64,000 bases of DNA from Robiginitomaculum antarcticum DSM 21748 (GTDB lineage Bacteria > Pseudomonadota > Alphaproteobacteria > Caulobacterales > Maricaulaceae), in assembly GCF_000365025.1 (NCBI RefSeq), contig NZ_KB823011.1:637971-701970 (forward strand), read 5' to 3'. The notes under the pieces were generated by a model. The model saw only the letters and a program-made list of their open reading frames with translations. It did no database searches and had not been told where the DNA came from. Made by a program: the position numbers and the translations under genes. Within the stretch, counting starts at the first letter, position 1. Each line of letters begins with the position of its first letter. This document shows, one piece after another, positions 28,301 to 36,731 of this stretch.

Positions 28301-28473
28301 TCAATCGGCTCACCCGCCGAATTCGTCGGTGGCGGCGTCGTATCAGGGGCTTGCGCTATAGCAAGTTGAGGCAATGCCGTAACTATCGCAAACGTTGCTA
28401 CGCCGCGTAGAGCTCTGGACATAAAAGGCCTCGTTGAGATTGATTTATTATGTATGGTTTCGGAGCTTTTCAT
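25312..28473 (-). CDS. TonB-dependent receptor, Caulobacter type
   Basis: An outer-membrane receptor of about 1053 residues for active uptake of oligosaccharides. It has a signal peptide (ALPQLAIAQA), a TonB box (DEIVVTGF), and the plug domain (KRASGNISDAIKAEDIGKS, RITGVSINRGESGEGTTIVARG, NGVPLTNGG). A 22-strand-type barrel ends in YRAGVRMTF, with the terminal Phe required by the assembly machinery. This layout is the large receptor family of Caulobacterales and sphingomonads. The frame starts at 28494, but GGGGAG lies just before the ATG at 28473. A perfect 17-bp palindrome lies about 53 bases upstream. It heads the operon with sulfatase, GH2, mutarotase and esterase. Confidence 0.9.
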   Translation of the reverse strand: MKSSETIHNKSISTRPFMSRALRGVATFAIVTALPQLAIAQAPDTTPPPTNSAGEPIDEIVVTGFRQSIKDALDAKRASGNISDAIKAEDIGKSTDQNIAEALQRITGVSINRGESGEGTTIVARGAPAALNNITLNGVPLTNGGEGSAVDLSQFSSDVLSSIEVIKTPSASLDEGSLGASIVLNSFSPLDSRKNRRVIEIQGRYNSFVGNKSVPSLSDLAQDHKFSASLSQKFLDNTLGVSIVAVDETSTARRDQYDVGQGYRPYNASRFRGGAINADTGEFITQFDYGDGNGLRDIIAHMPQQVRLTNNQVTTDRRTLTGTVQYKPTDDLNVKLDVTYASRDTDRRQNEFSAVSNIGNRDTSNADLQDHLVFDPNTFVLVRNIHTASGARNNNREDVLQYADVRHETEQDTLTISGLVEKTFGDFDFSLQAGHSKTDLTTPQRQFTRFRNARNRDTGVTLGYDCETTPVVCSFVIPNDYINDPTTFSYNTANISEQTGSDEAKSIYFDTEWNQEFGPFTSFEAGLKWSSRNKQYDDSSVGFNAAATGNILRDNGSTFADFAIPGVVPDNFGATLGIDANPPGANFVGLDGGLVISQLNDLGFVPQIRRNLRTSLDITQDVWGGYVQGNFEFFGGDIFGDLGVRVVQTELESRGFSGFNYNSFNFANDDNVAFFGSEAAVLAQLGQNTPNDSPDTQTLGTNKYTNVLPSINVNWLVRDDMMLRFAASQTIARPRINDLRSGFSLTEDIFNTSSRATIGAPSLTPFKSQNFDISYEWYFDSNSLFSVALFDKTLKDFAETGSFASYYRDLRGEYFNADGSVLPEGQIDFVASFDSVFLPFSGGANQAGCMPNREQVLETPVGEGFCDEVLVSQSRNGTGGYVRGVEVAFQHNFEYLPGALSHVGVLANYTYSDSRADEEEDEITNFFFPETPLPETSEHTLNLTGFYEDDRLLMRLAYNYRTDYLVDRSTRNNNAVWTEGFDTLDASGTFKINKMFSLNFQAQNLLDTVTRQYVTTGNGDLPAEPFEFGGNKDRTFRLVNTGRIYRAGVRMTF

Positions 28474-28525
28474 GGCTCTCCCCTTTGACAACACGCAATT
28501 TAAATTGGCTTATAGCATTTGTTAG

Positions 28526-28542
28526 TATTTATACTATAAATA
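28526..28542. promoter_or_regulatory. Perfect palindromic operator before TonB receptor
   Basis: TATTTATA-C-TATAAATA is an exact 17-bp palindrome 53 bases upstream of the receptor start. It is the best copy of the motif found before most operons of this locus. The longer context TTAGTATTTATACTA also contains the GT-N6-AC spacing common to FadR-family operators. Confidence 0.75.
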
Positions 28543-28709
28543 AGACTGAACTGATAAGTCAACCTGCAAGCCCAAAAACTTGGTCTTAATTGCAACCTAA
28601 TTTTAAAGTGGTGCGTATTTATCACACATGGTGACATACTTGGAGCATCTATCGTGCAGACAGTTTCACCTGCTGCCTAGTTCAATACATGCGAGCTAAA
28701 GGCCTAATT

Positions 28710-29621
28710 CTACATATTTTTTATGAAGCGGTCGGGAGCGCCCCCCCTAACATTGGTCTTATAAATAAAAACGTGACCTGATTGCGGAAAAGATTCCATT
28801 TCAGGAACGGAAAGCCCTTCATGAGCAGATGTAACAATAAGATGATCTAGGTTGGGCCCTCCAAAAACTGGGATAGTTGGATGGGGCACTGGCATTTTTA
28901 GCTTCGCAACCTCAATCCCATTAGGATCATAGCAGGCAACACGCCGCCCCCCCCAAAGAGCTGACCAGTAATTTCCAAGACTATCTGTCACTGCCCCGTC
29001 TGGTGCGCCTCCAATCGTTTCTGTAAAAACTTCAAATTCACCGCACTTTCCTGTTTCTTTATCGAAATCAGCTTGAAACACAGTACTTTTTGTTGAGTCT
29101 GACACGTAAATACGGGCGGCATCAGGACTCCACGTAAGGCCGTTACTGATCTTAAGACCAGGATGAACAAATGACACCGTGCCATCACCTGCCATTCGGT
29201 AGAGCCCTGTTTGGTTCACACCACCAGCGACATCCGCGCATTCCAACATAGAACCAGCCCAAAAGGCTCCATCAGGACCCACGCGCCCATCATTCAGCCT
29301 CCGGCCACATCCTTTTTCCAGTTCTTTCGGTTGGTACACCCAATCAATACGTCCGCTTTCAGGTTCAAAATAGGCGAATCCCGTCTCGAAAGCCGCAACA
29401 AACACTGCATCGTTACCGGCAACACACCCAAACGCCCCTAAACGTTCAGGCAGTAGAAATTCACGGGGTGTTTCCGCGCCCCACGCCAAGCAATACAAGG
29501 CTTTTTCCTGTATATCAGTCCACCAAATTGTCTGATCAGAGGGTCGCCAAAGAACGCCCTCCCCCAGCGTATTGCCGACAGGAATGACCTGCTCAAGTTC
29601 ATAAGAAAAATTCTCCGGCAT
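28710..29621 (-). CDS. SMP-30/gluconolactonase-type sugar lactonase
   Basis: A six-bladed propeller lactonase of about 303 residues, probably opening D-galactonolactone to D-galactonate in the De Ley-Doudoroff route. The metal-site segments are visible: NTLGEGVLW (Glu), RRLNDGRVGPDGAFW (Asn), ISNGLTWSPD (Asn), and GAPDGAVTDSLGNYW (Asp). No signal peptide, so cytoplasmic. AGGA is six bases before the ATG at 29621; ATG at 29627 is possible but would leave no spacing. It follows the sulfatase gene by about 15 bases and shares its promoter and operator. Confidence 0.85.
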   Translation of the reverse strand: MPENFSYELEQVIPVGNTLGEGVLWRPSDQTIWWTDIQEKALYCLAWGAETPREFLLPERLGAFGCVAGNDAVFVAAFETGFAYFEPESGRIDWVYQPKELEKGCGRRLNDGRVGPDGAFWAGSMLECADVAGGVNQTGLYRMAGDGTVSFVHPGLKISNGLTWSPDAARIYVSDSTKSTVFQADFDKETGKCGEFEVFTETIGGAPDGAVTDSLGNYWSALWGGRRVACYDPNGIEVAKLKMPVPHPTIPVFGGPNLDHLIVTSAHEGLSVPEMESFPQSGHVFIYKTNVRGGAPDRFIKNM

Positions 29622-29636
29622 AGTCATTCCTGCGAT

Positions 29637-31208
29637 CTACGGGGTTGGGATACCATCCGGACGCCAAACACCTTCATTCGCCTCCAGCTCGGCAATCTGA
29701 GGCCGCCTCTTTTTCATACCTTTTTTTGATATTGCGATTGCAACAGCCGGGTCCTCCGGCACCCGGCCCATATCGCCCGTTTCTTCCTGCCAATCTGCTA
29801 AACGTCCTCGCATGTCCGCAAGCACGCCGGTATAAGCGGGGTCGTTCGCAAGATTTTTTACATTGTGCGGATCTTTGACCACATCGAACAATTCCTCTTC
29901 AGGCTTACGGTCAGCAAAAAACAGCGACGGTATCGGCCCTAGCATCCCCGCATTGTATAACCGGAACATCAAACGATATGGCGCGTATTCAGTTTCTTTG
30001 TACGCGTTGAATTGTGTGTAGGGCCGGTCAGGGTAAAAGTTTTTTATGTAGCGAAATTTATCGCTGCGCACAGTTCGCATATAGTCAGACGTTTCGTCCG
30101 CTCGGTCGCGTGCTGCATACACGTAATCTTGGACCTGGGCTTCGCCACCCAGAAATGGTCTGCCTTGCATACCATCAGCATTGTAAGCCCCGCCTAGAGC
30201 CAAAGTCGTGGCTGTGATGTCGATGCCCGAAACAAGCTGCTTAGACCGACTGCCACGCTTAAATCCATATGGCAACTCTACGCCTTCAGGGACATAAATA
30301 ATCAGGGGAATATGCAGACCAGAGTCATAAAGCCATTGCTTCCCGCGAACCATGGCGCGACCGTGATCAGATAGAACAATCACAATCGTGTTGTCGGTCA
30401 AACCCTCTTCTTTCAGGCGCTCGAGAACAATACCCGTCTTCAAATCGAACGCCATAACGGCATTGAGATAATCCGCCCAATCTTCTCGCACGATAGGGTG
30501 GTCCGGATAGTAAGGCGGGATATCAACTTTCTCAGGCTCAGCTGGGTGATCGATCTTGTTAATAGCATCTTCCCAATCACGACCCCGGTGGGTTTCTGCA
30601 AATTGCACATGTGCAAAAAACGGCTGATTGTCTTTCAAATCTGCAATATTGTTACTGTCATAAGGTTCACCCTCATAGGTGAAATTCCAATCGGTTTTAG
30701 CGCGAGGGTTCAGCCATGTATTTGCAGCCTCATCTTTTGAAACCTTTGTCAGCAAGGCGGTGAAATATCCAGCTTTCCTAAAGTGATCCGTTAACAGTGC
30801 TACGTTGACAGGCAGTGGCCGCTTATCGCCTTTTAATGTTCTGTGCTGATGGGCGCCGATCGAGGTTTGGTACATCCCCGTATAGAGAGCTGAACGGCTA
30901 ATCGAGCAAATGGGCGCTGTTGTGAAAGCCTGTTCAAAAACCATGCCGTCCTTAGCGAGCGCGTCAATAACGGGGGACTTAACCTGCGGCGTTCCATAAG
31001 CCCCGAGCTCGGGTCCCATGTCTTCTGACATGACCCAGAGGATATTGGGCTGTTCGGAAATTTGACTCTTCACATCTCCCTCACTGCTCGCTTGGCAGGC
31101 CGCAATTAAGAGTGTCGCAAAGGCAAGCCAAATACGCCGAAGATTATGCTTTGAGAACCATGGCACGCCAATAACCATTTCCGAATGATTGAACCTAGTC
31201 ATCAACAT
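29637..31208 (-). CDS. Sulfatase-like lipoprotein with altered site C-S-I-S-R
   Basis: The 523-residue product resembles heparan-sulfamidase-like S1 sulfatases: NILWVMSEDMGPELGAYG (metal residues), ALYTGMYQTSIGAHQHR, VIVLSDHGRAMVRGKQ, and ELFDVVKDPHNVKNLA. The signal has lipobox LIAAC (Cys38). The formylglycine site reads C101-S-I-S-R: the Pro that FGE recognises is Ile. The codons ATT TGC TCG ATT AGC CGT are plain, so this is not a frameshift artefact. Either FGE accepts it, or the enzyme works unmodified or poorly. The related protein at 47407-48936 keeps C-S-P-T-R. It is followed closely by the lactonase gene, and a copy of the palindrome is 64-80 bases upstream. Confidence 0.85.
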   Translation of the reverse strand: MLMTRFNHSEMVIGVPWFSKHNLRRIWLAFATLLIAACQASSEGDVKSQISEQPNILWVMSEDMGPELGAYGTPQVKSPVIDALAKDGMVFEQAFTTAPICSISRSALYTGMYQTSIGAHQHRTLKGDKRPLPVNVALLTDHFRKAGYFTALLTKVSKDEAANTWLNPRAKTDWNFTYEGEPYDSNNIADLKDNQPFFAHVQFAETHRGRDWEDAINKIDHPAEPEKVDIPPYYPDHPIVREDWADYLNAVMAFDLKTGIVLERLKEEGLTDNTIVIVLSDHGRAMVRGKQWLYDSGLHIPLIIYVPEGVELPYGFKRGSRSKQLVSGIDITATTLALGGAYNADGMQGRPFLGGEAQVQDYVYAARDRADETSDYMRTVRSDKFRYIKNFYPDRPYTQFNAYKETEYAPYRLMFRLYNAGMLGPIPSLFFADRKPEEELFDVVKDPHNVKNLANDPAYTGVLADMRGRLADWQEETGDMGRVPEDPAVAIAISKKGMKKRRPQIAELEANEGVWRPDGIPTP

Positions 31209-31271
31209 ATTTTCCCCTGACGCGCCTAATTTATTTTGGAGTCATGAATACTCGACCGCATTCATTCTTCA

Positions 31272-31288
31272 TATTTATACTATAATTA
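31272..31288. promoter_or_regulatory. Operator copy before sulfatase-lactonase operon
   Basis: TATTTATACTATAATTA matches 16 of 17 positions of the palindrome TATTTATAcTATAAATA. It lies 64-80 bases upstream of the sulfatase start and about 90 bases past the gntR stop. Confidence 0.7.
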
Positions 31289-31376
31289 GTAAGCTATCAA
31301 GGGATAGACCGTGTACCATGTTTTAAAGTGTAGCCTTTACAGACAGAAACTAAACCCAAGGGTTTCCAGTTACGCG

Positions 31377-32078
31377 TTAAAGCAGTTTGTCGTCAGGGTA
31401 AGTCGCCTCAACGAGATCAAGCGCTGCAGAAATATGCCCGTGTATTAATTTACGGGCGCGCGTAGCTTTCCCAGACTTGATAGCCGTAAAAATGTCTTCA
31501 TGATCCGTCACACTAGCCATCTGAACGCCTTTAATCTGGTTCGTGACCCTAATTGTCATACGAAGGGCCGTATCTACCAAAGGCGACATTTGAGCAAAAA
31601 AGCGGTTCCCGCTCGCTTTTAGTATGCTGGCATGGAACATACAGTCAGCAGATAATGCATCTCCACCGCCCGTCGCCGCGCGCTTCATCAAGTCCAAAGC
31701 CTTTTCAACTTCCGACGTATCAGCCTTATTAAGCGCTGCCATTTCCGCTGCCGCTGGCTCGATAGCCAAGCGCATATTTAAAAAATCTTTGACCAATTTG
31801 ACTGACATGCCTCTCTCCAAGAGCCAGGTCATAACATCAGGGTCCATGAGGTTCCAATCTTCCTCGTCCTGCACAATGGTTCCGCGCCGCGGCCAAGCCT
31901 TTACCAAACCCTTTGCAGCAAGCATCTTCATCGCTTCCCGAGTTACCGTTCGGCTAACTTTATGCATTGCAGCTATTTCAGCTTCAGCAGGTAAGTTAGT
32001 GCCAATAACATAATCGCCCCGGACGATACTCCCACCAAGCTCATCCAAAAGTGCGCGCGTTATTCCCCCAGATGACAT
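31377..32078 (-). CDS. GntR/FadR-family (FCD) regulator, DgoR-like
   Basis: A 233-residue repressor. The N-terminal winged helix (about 5-75) shows LPAEAEIAAMHKVSRTVTREAMKMLAAKGLVKAWPRRGTIV. The FCD effector domain follows, with FLNMRLAIEPAAAEMAAL, DCMFHASILKASGNRFFAQM and DHEDIFTAIKSGKATRARKLIHGHI; the Asp and His residues fit the metal-binding pocket of FCD proteins. E. coli DgoR, of this family, responds to D-galactonate and controls dgo genes, and here dgoK, dgoA and a dehydratase lie nearby. I infer that it represses the whole locus through the repeated palindrome until galactonate or a related acid appears. A variant of the palindrome precedes its own gene, suggesting autoregulation. 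Confidence 0.87.
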   Translation of the reverse strand: MSSGGITRALLDELGGSIVRGDYVIGTNLPAEAEIAAMHKVSRTVTREAMKMLAAKGLVKAWPRRGTIVQDEEDWNLMDPDVMTWLLERGMSVKLVKDFLNMRLAIEPAAAEMAALNKADTSEVEKALDLMKRAATGGGDALSADCMFHASILKASGNRFFAQMSPLVDTALRMTIRVTNQIKGVQMASVTDHEDIFTAIKSGKATRARKLIHGHISAALDLVEATYPDDKLL

Positions 32079-32137
32079 AGTTCTATCCTTACTAATCTAA
32101 TGCGTGACGCAATATTACCGTCCCTGTTCCATATGTA

Positions 32138-32154
32138 CATTAATATTATAAATA
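32138..32154. promoter_or_regulatory. Variant operator before gntR gene
   Basis: CATTAATATTATAAATA matches 14 of 17 positions of the palindrome, 60-76 bases upstream of the regulator gene. Its right half, TATAAATA, is exact. Confidence 0.55.
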
Positions 32155-32163
32155 TACACAGTT

Positions 32164-33501
32164 TTATTTTATCCTTGGGGAAGGCGTTAGGGCAATATCA
32201 GGCGTGCCCGAAAACCCTTCTGATGTGACGTTCAAAACCCCTATCGGAAAATTCGCAATATTGAGAACGGGCGCAATTGATGGGCCCCGATGACTAGACC
32301 CATCTTCACTCTCATTAGAAATTTTACTCAGCAAACTCTCCGGCATATATTTAAAATGCTTACGTTTGAGTTGTGCATTTTCACCAAACTTTGCGTGAAT
32401 ATTCGATACGCGCGTTCCCTGCGCAAAAGTACCCGCTTCAAGATTCGGATTACTGTATTTTTTAGCGACGTAGCCATTGCCGATGCGCACTGCGAAGCCA
32501 CACCCCTCTGACTTTACGCCCTCAACAGCGACAACGCCGTTATGCATGGCGTGAGGTGATATCATAAACGCGGCATTGCCGTCTTTGCAGGATATATTTC
32601 TGCCGATTACATTTGCAAGACCGCCAAATTGGTCGTCGTTCACTCCCTTTGCGCCCGTTTCCATTCGAAGGACGGCACCTCCTACGCCGTGAAGGTTTTC
32701 AAAGAAAACGTTTTGCGCCGCTTGGGTTTGGACTATTCCATAGCCGTAAGCGGCCCCTGTCTGAGTGAAGTCAGACACATATCCATTGATTGGAAATCCG
32801 CGTGCAGAGTCCTTCTTGGCAGATGGTCCCATGGTAATTGCAGAGAACTTTGTAAGAGCATCTTTGACATGAACATTTGATATTTGAAAATTATCTACAT
32901 TGCCCAAGCTAAAAACGGCGATACCTGGGGCGTAGGCGTGCAACTCAACAACAAAAACACCGCCCTTTCCGACAATGCTGACATTTTCGATTTTACCAGA
33001 ACGCTTGCCGAAATCAAAAATGGTTATTGAAGATAGCTTTGCTTCCTTTTTATTTTTGCCGCCTTTTGAAAATGATTTAACGGGCCGAATAATTGTACCC
33101 GCTTCAATTTCAATATGGGTATTCGATTTAATTTTTATACCAGAAAATACATATTCTGCTTTTGGAATAAAAATCGACCCTCCGCCCGCTTTAGAAAGTT
33201 TATTGAGAGCTTTCTGTAATCTCGCACTATCATCAGAGGCCCCATCTGCGATAGCGCCAAAATCCTTCATAAAATCAAAGCTTTTCCCAGCGTTTTGAGG
33301 CGCCGAATAAAAGCCGGTCTTACCCGGAGGCATTGTCAGGGTCATGCTATGGGGCCCAGCTTGCGCTGGCCATTTATCAGAAACGACCTTTTCTTGAGGA
33401 ATTGGCTTGGCCTGTTCCTTAGAAGCCGCTTGGCAGCTCACAAGTAAGGAAAGAGCAAGGGATGACAGTATTACTCTTGTATAATGTCTTGAATGGCTCA
33501 C
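32164..33501 (-). CDS. GH82-like beta-helix lipoprotein (copy 1), catalytic Asp missing
   Basis: About 445 residues from a GTG start with AAGGGG eight bases upstream; the lipobox is LLVSC. It matches iota-carrageenase (GH82) in order: GGGSIFIPKAEYVFSGIKIKSNTHIEIEAG, then VFSLGNVDNFQISN, YGYGIVQTQAAQN, AVLRMETG, MISPHAMHNG and HRGPSIAPVLN. The family Gln (here 258), Glu (281) and His (317) are present. The second acid of the catalytic E-T-D is Gly283. GH82 cuts the beta-1,4 bonds of iota-carrageenan; with the base gone this copy may act differently, bind only, or use another residue. It is six bases from the gene upstream, so it is the last of the dehydratase-dgoK-dgoA-symporter operon. Confidence 0.75.
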   Translation of the reverse strand: MSHSRHYTRVILSSLALSLLVSCQAASKEQAKPIPQEKVVSDKWPAQAGPHSMTLTMPPGKTGFYSAPQNAGKSFDFMKDFGAIADGASDDSARLQKALNKLSKAGGGSIFIPKAEYVFSGIKIKSNTHIEIEAGTIIRPVKSFSKGGKNKKEAKLSSITIFDFGKRSGKIENVSIVGKGGVFVVELHAYAPGIAVFSLGNVDNFQISNVHVKDALTKFSAITMGPSAKKDSARGFPINGYVSDFTQTGAAYGYGIVQTQAAQNVFFENLHGVGGAVLRMETGAKGVNDDQFGGLANVIGRNISCKDGNAAFMISPHAMHNGVVAVEGVKSEGCGFAVRIGNGYVAKKYSNPNLEAGTFAQGTRVSNIHAKFGENAQLKRKHFKYMPESLLSKISNESEDGSSHRGPSIAPVLNIANFPIGVLNVTSEGFSGTPDIALTPSPRIK

Positions 33502-33564
33502 GAAAATTACCCCTTTGTATAAATAAAAATGGGTGCCGCATGAGCATCCATTTCCCAATATTGA

Positions 33565-35133
33565 TTACCACCAAGTTGCGTAAATTGCGATTAACATCAG
33601 AGTGATAATCACAGCCGCAATATTAAATCCACGCGAGGTTTTGAAGTCGATGCCTTTCAGATCTACGGCCATGCCCGCCCCTGAAGGTTTTTGCAGCAAT
33701 GACACTGCAGCACCAATTGCTACGCAGAGAAGGAAGACAACCCCGACGCGGTCCATGAACGGCATGTCTGGGAATATCATCGGCCATATAGCGGAGAGCG
33801 CAATCGACGAAATCACGGCGGCAAGGCCACCCATTTCTGTTGCCCGCTTCCAGAACATGCCCAAGACAAATATAGCGACAATTCCTGGTGTAAAGAAACC
33901 AGTCCAATCTTGAATCTTTTGGAAGACCTGATCAGCGCTGCCAAGCAGAGGTGTTGCCAAGAATAGAGCCATAACTAAAGCCACGAAACTCGCCACTCTC
34001 CCGGTGTTCACCAATTGGTGTTCAGTCGCGTTAGGAGCAATTAGAGGCTTCACTAAATCCATAGTAAAGATTGTCGAGATCGAGTTAATCATAGAGCCTA
34101 AGGAAGAGACAATCGCCGCCACAAGAGCTGCAAAAATCAAACCCCGAATACCCGTCGGTGCTAACTTCAGCATCTCAGGATAGGCTTGGTCCGGCTTGGC
34201 AATATCTGGTGCGAGCATTACAGCCGCAATGCCAGGAATGACCACAATAAACGGAATTAACATCTTCAGGAAGGCTGCAAACAACAGGCCTTTTTGAGCT
34301 TCGCCAAGGTTCTTTGCACCTAACGCGCGCTGAATGATATATTGGTTGAAACCCCAGTATGAGATATTCATAACCCACATACCGCCCAGCAATACGCCGA
34401 TACCCGGAAGGTTTTTGTACTCCGGATTATCGCGTGACAGGATCATATCAAACTTGCCTGGAAGCTCACCCATTAGATGACTAAACCCAGCAATTGCACC
34501 ACCATCGGGGCTAAGTTTATCCAATGCGATATATGTGATCAAGAAGCCGCCAAATATAAGCAAGACAACTTGAATGATATCCGTAAAGGCAACCGCTTTA
34601 AGACCCCCGTAAAGCGAGTATGCTGCCGAGAATGCACCCAACGCCAACATAGCATGAAACATACTAAGACCCGTCAGTGAGTTCACTGCCGTAGCGCCGA
34701 GCCACATGATCGTTGTCAGGTTTACGACGACGTAAAGCACCAACCAAAAAACACTCATGGTGTATTTAACAGACGGACCAAACCGGGACTCAAGGAATTG
34801 CGGCATGGTATAAATCTTGCGCTCCAGAAAGATGGGCAAGGCGAACTTCGCGACAAGGACCAAAGTAATGGCTGCCATCCACTCGTAAGAGGCAATGGCT
34901 AAACCAACCGCAAAGCCCGAACCGGACATACCGATAATTTGTTCGGCGGAAATATTAGCGGCAATCAAAGATGCGCCAATGGCCCACCACGGCAAAGACT
35001 TACCGGCTAGAAAATAATCTTCCGTATCTTTTTCGTGTCCTACTTTGTCGCGGGAGACCCACAGGGCCACGCCCAACAAGCCGACTGCATAAACGAACAG
35101 CACTCCGTAATCTAAATTTGTTAGTCCCATCAT
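33565..35133 (-). CDS. Sodium/galactose symporter (SSS family, vSGLT-like)
   Basis: A 522-residue inner-membrane transporter with about 14 hydrophobic segments. It follows the Vibrio vSGLT pattern: GKSLPWWAIGASLIAANISAEQIIGMSGSG, SYEWMAAITL, VYVVVNLTTIMWLGA, WGFNQYIIQRALGAKN (the sugar-binding Asn/Gln segment), AALVAAIVSSLGSMINS (sodium site) and FTPGIVAIFVLGMFWKRA. It would import galactose released in the periplasm with sodium, which fits a marine host. It lies 27 bases after dgoA and six bases before the GH82-like gene in one operon. Confidence 0.9.
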   Translation of the reverse strand: MMGLTNLDYGVLFVYAVGLLGVALWVSRDKVGHEKDTEDYFLAGKSLPWWAIGASLIAANISAEQIIGMSGSGFAVGLAIASYEWMAAITLVLVAKFALPIFLERKIYTMPQFLESRFGPSVKYTMSVFWLVLYVVVNLTTIMWLGATAVNSLTGLSMFHAMLALGAFSAAYSLYGGLKAVAFTDIIQVVLLIFGGFLITYIALDKLSPDGGAIAGFSHLMGELPGKFDMILSRDNPEYKNLPGIGVLLGGMWVMNISYWGFNQYIIQRALGAKNLGEAQKGLLFAAFLKMLIPFIVVIPGIAAVMLAPDIAKPDQAYPEMLKLAPTGIRGLIFAALVAAIVSSLGSMINSISTIFTMDLVKPLIAPNATEHQLVNTGRVASFVALVMALFLATPLLGSADQVFQKIQDWTGFFTPGIVAIFVLGMFWKRATEMGGLAAVISSIALSAIWPMIFPDMPFMDRVGVVFLLCVAIGAAVSLLQKPSGAGMAVDLKGIDFKTSRGFNIAAVIITLMLIAIYATWW

Positions 35134-35160
35134 TTTCCCCTACTTGGTCTTCGTTTTTAT

Positions 35161-35772
35161 TTATTGTTGTAGGCCTTTAACCAAGGCTTTAGCTTTATTT
35201 GCCGCTATTTCAGGCGTGTCGCCGGGCATATATATTGAGGACCCCGCGCCGACGCCCGCCGCTCCGCCGCTGATCCATGCCCCAACATTAGCCGCATCAA
35301 CACCGCCAACGATCACAACGTCCAAATCTGGCGGCAAAACAGCCTGAATATCCTTCAAATATGGAAGCCCCAGTCGCCCGCCCGGAAATAATTTAATGCA
35401 TTTCACACCGGCCTTGTAGGCGGCAAAAGCTTCAGACGGTGTATATACCCCAGGTGCAGCAATGAGTTTATGCTGCAGCGCCGCCTCAACGACTTCTGGA
35501 TCGAAATTCGGTGTCACCATCAACTTTGCCCCCGTATCCGCCAGCGCCGTGACCTGAGCCGGTTGCAGTACGGTTCCCGCGCCGAGCAATATTTTATTAC
35601 CAAAATGATCGACAAGTTTCTTGATACTTACAAATGGATCCGGTGAGTTTAGCGGCACCTCAATAATCTCGACACCTTCGCTAACAAGGGCCTCACAGAT
35701 GTCTATCGCTTCTTCAGGCTTTATACCGCGCAAGATAGCAATAATCGGATTTTTAAACCCTAACAAACTCAT
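35161..35772 (-). CDS. dgoA: 2-dehydro-3-deoxy-6-phosphogalactonate aldolase
   Basis: Splits KDPGal into pyruvate and glyceraldehyde 3-phosphate, the last special step of the De Ley-Doudoroff pathway. The 203-residue class I aldolase shows AILRGIKPEEA, VEIIEVPLNSPDPF, LLGAGTV, and CIKLFPGG with Schiff-base Lys127. The EVPLNSP signature distinguishes the galactonate aldolases from ordinary KDPG aldolases. Its ATG overlaps the dgoK stop by four bases. Confidence 0.9.
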   Translation of the reverse strand: MSLLGFKNPIIAILRGIKPEEAIDICEALVSEGVEIIEVPLNSPDPFVSIKKLVDHFGNKILLGAGTVLQPAQVTALADTGAKLMVTPNFDPEVVEAALQHKLIAAPGVYTPSEAFAAYKAGVKCIKLFPGGRLGLPYLKDIQAVLPPDLDVVIVGGVDAANVGAWISGGAAGVGAGSSIYMPGDTPEIAANKAKALVKGLQQ

Positions 35773-36731
35773 TGTGCAAACTCCAGTGGATGTGCATGAA
35801 CTTTCGATTGGAACACACTAAACAGACCCTTTGCCCCTATTTCTGCCGCGTTAATGGTTTCTGCGGATACACCCCAATGGGACAAACCCTGCTTGTAACG
35901 CTCAGTTAAATATGAAGCACCAATTAATGGAACAGGATTGCGTTTCATAGCGTCCAACCCGAAACACTTTATAGCCGCATTGACGTCCGCTCCAATTAAC
36001 AAACCAGACAGATAATCCGTAGCATCTGCATCGGTGAACCGACCCACAACAGTGTTCGCACGTGTTGTGAACAATAAATTCATCAGATTCTCCGGCTGAG
36101 CCGATATGTCTTTTACGGCACGAAAAAATGCGACTGAAGACTTAACAGACTTCTGATAATGCGGCTTGGCTAAAACACCATTCGCTGCGATTACTTGATA
36201 AACCTCACCCACGACGGATGTGAAAAACGAGGTGATACGCGCGTCCTTTACCTGAACCCACTTAGCATGTGTACCAGGAATGCAGAGAACCGAATTCTTC
36301 ATTTGTTCATCTGTAGCGCTGGCCGTCCATGAAAGCAGTTCTGTTTCTTCGCCGCGCATTACATCAGGATGACCAAAGGGGTTTTCACAGGAAAGACCCG
36401 GAACAATCGAGATTGGCATGCCGCGTTTAGTGAAATCTAATGTACTTGCCGAAACGTCCCGAATATCGAGCGGGCATTTAAGATATGGCACATCAACCCA
36501 GCCTAAAGTAGAGCCAACCATGCCGCTAAGCTGAACGGTCAGGACCTCGTGCTGCGACGTCCACGGATCAATAATCGAGAACAAGACATCTTCAGGACTT
36601 CGTCCACTAAGTCTGGAAATCCCCGGCCCCACCTTTTCCGCTTTAACCGCGCCTGATACGGAGTTTACAAGTGACAAGGTCAAATTGGTTGTGCCCCACA
36701 TTCCAGCAATGATATATGTATCATCAGCCAC
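35769..36731 (-). CDS. dgoK: 2-dehydro-3-deoxygalactonokinase
   Basis: Phosphorylates KDGal with ATP to KDPGal. The 320-residue protein shows GMWGTTNLTLSLVN at the start, LSGMVGSTLGWVDVPYL, RGEETELLSW, CIPGTHAKWVQVKDARITSF and LLFTTRANTVVGR, the normal DgoK arrangement. Its ATG overlaps the dehydratase stop by one base (TAATG), and its stop overlaps dgoA, so the three enzymes are made together. Confidence 0.9.
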   Translation of the reverse strand: MADDTYIIAGMWGTTNLTLSLVNSVSGAVKAEKVGPGISRLSGRSPEDVLFSIIDPWTSQHEVLTVQLSGMVGSTLGWVDVPYLKCPLDIRDVSASTLDFTKRGMPISIVPGLSCENPFGHPDVMRGEETELLSWTASATDEQMKNSVLCIPGTHAKWVQVKDARITSFFTSVVGEVYQVIAANGVLAKPHYQKSVKSSVAFFRAVKDISAQPENLMNLLFTTRANTVVGRFTDADATDYLSGLLIGADVNAAIKCFGLDAMKRNPVPLIGASYLTERYKQGLSHWGVSAETINAAEIGAKGLFSVFQSKVHAHPLEFAQ

